DNA from: Hydrogeniiclostridium mannosilyticum
GTDB taxonomy: Bacteria; Bacillota; Clostridia; Oscillospirales; Acutalibacteraceae
Length of the DNA: 64,000 nt
Direction: 5' to 3'
Assembly (NCBI RefSeq): GCF_003268275.1
Contig: NZ_QLYR01000002.1
Coordinates: 186,001-250,000, forward strand
Shown here: positions 60,141-64,000 of the stretch, one piece after another
How the letters are laid out: each line of letters begins with the position of its first letter
Numbering within the stretch: the first letter of the stretch is position 1
Notes under the pieces: model-generated
What the model was told of the DNA's origin: nothing
Database searches by the model: none
What the model saw: the letters and a program-made list of their open reading frames with translations, nothing else
Translations under genes and position numbers: made by a program

Positions 60141-60653
60141 ATGAAGATAAGTAATTGGGATGAGGCGAAAAATCAATTCAAAACCGGTCTTCCGGCATTC
60201 TTTATGCTCGCAGGATTTGTCATTCTTTTTGTTGCAGTTCCGAGCCTGTTTAACAACTTAATAGATTATCGGGAACAACTCAAACAAGTAGACTGGATTG
60301 TCACGGACGCAACGGTACGTAATGTGGAAATCAGGACAACAACGGGAAAGAGGTCACACTCCAGATCTTCCTATCATATCGTTTACTATGAGTATGAAGT
60401 TGATAATCAGATTTACACAGAGGTGTTTATAGATTCGGGCAAATCTAAAAAAATCGGCGAATCTTTTGAAGTTAAATATAATCCCGAAGCCCCGGAAGAA
60501 TCCACTTACATATTGGAGCCAACTTTGTCATTCATTGGAAATTCTGCTATCTTTGTAGCCGTAGGGTCGGCGTTGGTGGTCTTTAATATTATATTGCTGA
60601 AAAAAATGAATAAGCGAAAGCAGAAAAAAGCGCAATCCCCTATGGAAGAATAA
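60141..60653 (+). CDS. DUF3592 membrane protein (first copy)
   Basis: 170 residues with a hydrophobic N-terminal segment (about 20-40) and one at the C-terminus (about 133-155), enclosing an external DUF3592 domain (WIVTDATVRNVEIRTTTGKRSHSRSSYHIVYYEYEVDNQIYTEVF). ATG 60141 is preceded by ATGGAGG. Same organisation as the protein at 61,759, with which it probably shares origin. Function of the family is unknown. Confidence 0.82.
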   Translation: MKISNWDEAKNQFKTGLPAFFMLAGFVILFVAVPSLFNNLIDYREQLKQVDWIVTDATVRNVEIRTTTGKRSHSRSSYHIVYYEYEVDNQIYTEVFIDSGKSKKIGESFEVKYNPEAPEESTYILEPTLSFIGNSAIFVAVGSALVVFNIILLKKMNKRKQKKAQSPMEE

Positions 60654-60707
60654 CAAGCTGTATGGAGCGTAAAACATGGGATTTCCTTGAAAGGTGCGAA
60701 TCATTTT

Positions 60708-61739
60708 ATGACAACACAAATATTGAATATTGTATTTTCCATTATCCTGTTACCGGTTAACTTTTGCTGTGCCTTTTGGCTTTTCAGAGAGGCTATGAAT
60801 TTAACGGGCATGACATTCAAAGAATTTTTGACGTTTACTTCTGATGTGAATCTCGAAGGCGCTTCGCCACAGCGCAGAATGCGAAAAAGGCAAAGGTTTT
60901 TGGTTGCCTTTTTTCGAGAAAAAAGCTCTGATCCGAAAAAATCCATTCGGCTTCTGTGGATATTCGGAATATGCACGCTTCCTGGCGCCGCTGCAATGCC
61001 GCTTGCAGTATATTCCGCCTTGAATCCTGAAAATCTAAAATACGCTTTTATCGGAAATCTGCTTCTTGTTCTTATCAACATCATTATTGTTATCAGCGGA
61101 AAAATTTACAGAAAGAAACATCCGCTTGATGAGGCAATGGCTGAAAAACTGGAAGCCAAGCATTCCAAAGAAAAAGAAGAAGGAAAAAAGAACCGCAGAA
61201 AAAACATCATCGTTTATTCCTTTGTCGGCGCTTTTTTCTTCGGCATTTTGCTTTTCTTTATGCTGCTGATTGCCGGGGTGGATTTCACGCATATTGGGAC
61301 ACACGGCTTGTCAGGCAAGCCCACCTATTCTAACAGCATAAGCCGTGAAGATGTGAACGCTGTACTAAAAGAAAAGGGCTATGAAACAGCAGAAATTCCG
61401 GTAACTTATTGGGATATTGATGAAAACAAACTGATGTATGTATGCGCCGGCGTTAAAGGCGACAGCAAATTTGAATATTATGAATATAATAATGGCGAAA
61501 CAATCGATCTCGTATACAATCAGATTTCATACAACATTTCGCCGGATATGGAACCAACGGAGCGAAAAAAACATGAAACAGAACTTTCCAACGACAATAA
61601 GATGTTCACAATAGCCGTAGACGGCGTATATTATCTTGTTTTGTATCAAGGCAACATGTTAATTTACGCCTATTCGCCTGAATCCTTAGATGAAATCAAT
61701 GATATTTTAATTAAACTCGGTTATTTGAACAGTCAATAA
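60708..61739 (+). CDS. Multi-pass membrane protein of unknown function
   Basis: 343 residues. Hydrophobic segments at about 5-25, 88-106, 114-132 and 166-188, a Lys/Glu-rich cytoplasmic loop and a globular C-terminal part (about 205-343; pattern ISREDVNAVLKEKGYETAEIPVTYWDIDE... VDGVYYLVLYQGNMLIYAYSPE). I do not recognise a family. Lies between the two DUF3592 genes and likely works with them. ATG 60708; TTG 60687 would add seven codons. Confidence 0.65.
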   Translation: MTTQILNIVFSIILLPVNFCCAFWLFREAMNLTGMTFKEFLTFTSDVNLEGASPQRRMRKRQRFLVAFFREKSSDPKKSIRLLWIFGICTLPGAAAMPLAVYSALNPENLKYAFIGNLLLVLINIIIVISGKIYRKKHPLDEAMAEKLEAKHSKEKEEGKKNRRKNIIVYSFVGAFFFGILLFFMLLIAGVDFTHIGTHGLSGKPTYSNSISREDVNAVLKEKGYETAEIPVTYWDIDENKLMYVCAGVKGDSKFEYYEYNNGETIDLVYNQISYNISPDMEPTERKKHETELSNDNKMFTIAVDGVYYLVLYQGNMLIYAYSPESLDEINDILIKLGYLNSQ

Positions 61740-61758
61740 TATCTGGAGGAGCGTTTTC

Positions 61759-62202
61759 GTGGAAAAGAAAAAGAGTAAAATTTCATTTTGGGGTGTTATT
61801 CTCATTTGTTTCGGTATTGCTTTTTTGATTATAGGAATCACGGGTTATCTGCAACAGCTTGGACAAAAAGACTGGCCTATGGAAACTGCAACAGTAATTA
61901 ACGTAGATCAACGTACCGAAAGTAGCGGCAGCCGCCACGGTTACCGTCACCGCCGCACGGTTTACGATATTACATATCAGTATGAAGCAAACGGAAATGT
62001 TTATACAGGCGAGATTTTGAAAAGCAGTACACCAAAAAAGCTTGGCGAAACTTTCTCAATCAAATTTAACCCTGATACGCCAAATAGTTCCGTGGAATAC
62101 ACAGAACCTTCTTTGGTTCCTGTTCTATCAGGGTTAGCCGCTTTTATTGTGTTTGGTTTCATCGGTTTCCGTATGATTCAAAAGTCCTTCACAAAAAAAT
62201 AA
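61759..62202 (+). CDS. DUF3592 membrane protein (second copy)
   Basis: 147 residues, same design as the protein at 60,141: N-terminal hydrophobic segment (FWGVILICFGIAFLIIGITGYL), a DUF3592 extracytoplasmic domain (ETATVINVDQRTES... YDITYQYEANGNVYTGEI), C-terminal hydrophobic segment (VLSGLAAFIVFGFIGF) and a positive tail. GTG start with GGAGGAG upstream. Confidence 0.82.
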   Translation: MEKKKSKISFWGVILICFGIAFLIIGITGYLQQLGQKDWPMETATVINVDQRTESSGSRHGYRHRRTVYDITYQYEANGNVYTGEILKSSTPKKLGETFSIKFNPDTPNSSVEYTEPSLVPVLSGLAAFIVFGFIGFRMIQKSFTKK

Positions 62203-62279
62203 ATTTCATATTTTGTAAAACGACATATAAAAGATGAAAAAGCGACATCATAGTTATCCCCCAAAAATGAGGTAAAACA

Positions 62280-62945
62280 ATGGATATTCATATTTTAATC
62301 ATAGAGGACGATAGTTCTATCCGCAATACGGCGAAAGCCTTTTTGGAACGTAACGGATTTATCGTCGATACTTGTGAAGATGGCTTGCAGGGCCTTACGC
62401 AGTTTTTCGATCAGAGCTATCAGTTAGTCGTTTTAGATATTATGCTGCCTTCCATGAATGGAATGGAAATTTTGCAGGAAATACGGCGGGAATCAGACGT
62501 TCCTGTTTTAATGATGACAGCACTTGATGATGAAAAAAACCAGTTAAACGCATTTGCGTATCAAGCGGACGATTATATTACAAAGCCTTTCTATATGAAT
62601 GTTTTAGTAAAACGTGTAGAAGCAATCCTACGCCGAATTGGTTTACTAAAACAAGAAATCAGAATAGGGAAAAGCCTTTGCCTATATCCGGGCAGCAAAA
62701 AGGTTACTTACCGTGAAAAGGATATAGAGGTAACCGCTAAGGAATTTGATATTTTAGTTTTGCTCGCACAAGCAAACGGCAGCATAGTGACAAGAGAAAA
62801 AATGATTACACATTTATGGGGATATGATTTTGAGGGAAACGAAAGAATTATAGATACTCATATTAAGAATTTACGCGGTAAATTTCCATGTGCAATTATT
62901 CAAACTATAAAAGGCGTTGGGTACCGTTTGGAGGACAGTTTATGA
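62280..62945 (+). CDS. OmpR-family response regulator
   Basis: 221 residues. Receiver domain with acidic pair E9/D10/D11, phosphoacceptor D53 (VLDIMLPSMNG) and K in YITKPF (about 102); C-terminal winged helix (about 125-220; KEFDILVLLAQANGSIVTREKMITHLWGYDFEGNERIIDTHIKNLRGKF). VanR-like in organisation. Overlaps the histidine kinase as ATGA. Confidence 0.93.
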   Translation: MDIHILIIEDDSSIRNTAKAFLERNGFIVDTCEDGLQGLTQFFDQSYQLVVLDIMLPSMNGMEILQEIRRESDVPVLMMTALDDEKNQLNAFAYQADDYITKPFYMNVLVKRVEAILRRIGLLKQEIRIGKSLCLYPGSKKVTYREKDIEVTAKEFDILVLLAQANGSIVTREKMITHLWGYDFEGNERIIDTHIKNLRGKFPCAIIQTIKGVGYRLEDSL

Positions 62946-64000
62946 AAAAAATGCGTATCGGCATTTTAGGAAAAACGCTTCTATTTACCTTTCTCCTTGT
63001 TCTGGCTGTTTCCGCTTTTATCGTAGCTGCTTTTTCCTCGCAATTTTTGCGATATGCCGAAGAAAATAATGCGTTCAAACGAGCCGACCAAAAAGCACAG
63101 CTTATTTCTAATCTGAATCATCAAACAAGCGAAAAGGCGATAGAGTATCTAACAGATTACCAGCAAAAACACCCTGATTCGCTTTTTTTGCTTTTAGATG
63201 AACATTCTGACTCTGTATTATGGTATTCCGATAAATTCTCGATTGTTTCAGTAAATACCCCACAGATGGGAAATGTCCTTTTGATTTCCGACCAGTTATC
63301 CAAAATAGATTTGGAGCAGGCGGCAGCTTCTTTGCAACAAGAAATTACAGCTTCCACAGGGGAAGAATTAACCGCTATCAAAGAGTTCTCCCAAAATCAC
63401 CCGGATATTACTGTTTTGAATCGGAGTGGTTTGGAAAATCAATCGAATTGGGATATTCATTATGATGAGAATGGAAACCCTATGTTGGAACCGGCGATCT
63501 CCGGTTGGAGCAGTTCAACTTTAGACAATTACGAGCGTTCAGAAGAAACGATTATTTCGAAAGATGGCACATACCGTCTTTTGATACAGCAAGGGATTGA
63601 TAAGCAGGAAACCATTAAATCGTTAATGGAAATTCTAATTAAAGTTTTGGGGATTTCTATTATTCCGGCTTTTCTCGGTTCTTTCCTGTTTGCTAAATTG
63701 ATAACCCGGCCTGTAAAGCGGCTTGCAAAACAGACCGAAAAGATGGCGGACAGGGAGCAAATTACCAATGGCAAAATAAGCCATGATGAAATAGGAGATT
63801 TGACAAAGGACGTATATTCGCTTTACAAGCAATTAAACCGTACCATAGAAGAATTGGAGAACGAAATGGAACTGGTAAAGCGAATGGAAAACAACCAGCG
63901 AAACCTGTTTACGGCAGCGTCACACGAGATGAAAACGCCGATTGCCGCCATTAGTGCTTTGTTAGAGGGTATGCTGGAAGAAGTGGGAGACTATAAAAAT
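62942..64000 (+). CDS. Sensor histidine kinase, cut by the window edge
   Basis: Reads from ATG 62942 (overlapping the regulator stop) to the end of the window without a stop: at least 353 residues. First membrane segment about 12-32, an extracytoplasmic sensor of about 200 residues, second membrane segment about 235-256, HAMP region, and the phosphorylation box AASHEMKTPIAAI (His at about 327). The ATPase domain lies beyond the window. Paired with the preceding response regulator; the signal is unknown. Confidence 0.9.
   Translation, partial: MKKMRIGILGKTLLFTFLLVLAVSAFIVAAFSSQFLRYAEENNAFKRADQKAQLISNLNHQTSEKAIEYLTDYQQKHPDSLFLLLDEHSDSVLWYSDKFSIVSVNTPQMGNVLLISDQLSKIDLEQAAASLQQEITASTGEELTAIKEFSQNHPDITVLNRSGLENQSNWDIHYDENGNPMLEPAISGWSSSTLDNYERSEETIISKDGTYRLLIQQGIDKQETIKSLMEILIKVLGISIIPAFLGSFLFAKLITRPVKRLAKQTEKMADREQITNGKISHDEIGDLTKDVYSLYKQLNRTIEELENEMELVKRMENNQRNLFTAASHEMKTPIAAISALLEGMLEEVGDYKN

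Larger units (their letters stand above)
19855..64000. mobile_element. Integrative conjugative element, Tn1549/CTn type (left part)
   Basis: From just after rlmD the DNA loses the host's high GC and carries the gene set of a Tn1549-like ICE: surface protein, replication initiator, VirD4, Maff2, VirB6, PrgI, VirB4, NlpC/P60, TopB, ArdC-like, TTRAP, VLP, MobA and MobC. The exact left end is not defined; it lies between the rlmD stop and about 20,000. The integrase and right end are beyond the window. A second element is inserted inside it. Confidence 0.88.

Overview
The window is a piece of a Firmicutes chromosome, most likely a gut-type Clostridia of the Oscillospiraceae/Ruminococcaceae kind. 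This is inferred from the GC-rich, strongly RBS-led chromosomal genes, from a tryptophan T-box leader, and from the types of mobile element present. No species can be named from the sequence alone.

Positions 1 to about 19,860 are host chromosome: dnaJ, a GH25 lysozyme, degV (minus strand), a compact phage-derived cluster (3.2-13.6 kb), hflX behind a leader peptide and terminator, a VanZ-family gene, a trpB-type tryptophan synthase beta gene (minus strand) behind a Trp T-box, and rlmD/rumA. The phage-derived cluster is one tightly overlapping plus-strand operon. It encodes terminase, portal, protease, decoration protein, major capsid, connectors, LysM protein, baseplate hub, spike, wedge, J, I and a fibre. 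I find no sheath, tail-tube, tape-measure, integrase, repressor or replication gene, so it looks like a domesticated or highly reduced particle rather than a normal prophage.

From just after rlmD to the end of the window the DNA becomes less GC-rich and is an integrative conjugative element of the Tn1549/CTn type. Its genes are a large Cna-B surface protein with an NPQTG sorting signal, a replication initiator, DUF5348, a PcfB-like protein, VirD4, a Maff2 membrane protein, VirB6, a radical SAM protein, PrgI, VirB4, an NlpC/P60 hydrolase, DUF4315, DUF4366, topoisomerase III, a 1631-residue ArdC-type protein, TTRAP and a Cys-rich VLP protein. On the minus strand follow a BRO protein, DUF6050, a MobA relaxase, MobC and an XRE regulator. 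An outward module of two DUF3592 proteins, a further membrane protein and a two-component system runs off the right edge. The ICE integrase and right end are not in the window.

A second element of about 12 kb (about 28,617-40,650) sits inside the ICE. It is a TnpX-type serine-recombinase mobilisable transposon carrying a tet(32)-like ribosomal protection gene with a tet(M)-style leader, a P-loop kinase, a frameshifted XRE/membrane regulator, a methyltransferase, a sigma-like factor, its own MobC/MobA, replication-type proteins, TnpW and TnpX. It splits the ICE Maff2 gene in two. The ICE VirD4 gene also seems to have lost its ATG (ATA instead), so self-transfer of this ICE copy may be impaired.

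Non-coding structure worth attention: three related oriT-like loci (34.5, 50.6 and 59.4 kb), two of them sharing a perfect 32-bp inverted match; a pair of about 113-bp repeats at 24.6 and 56.2 kb bracketing the transfer module; an attenuator-like leader upstream of hflX; and a short-ORF/terminator leader upstream of the ICE surface protein.
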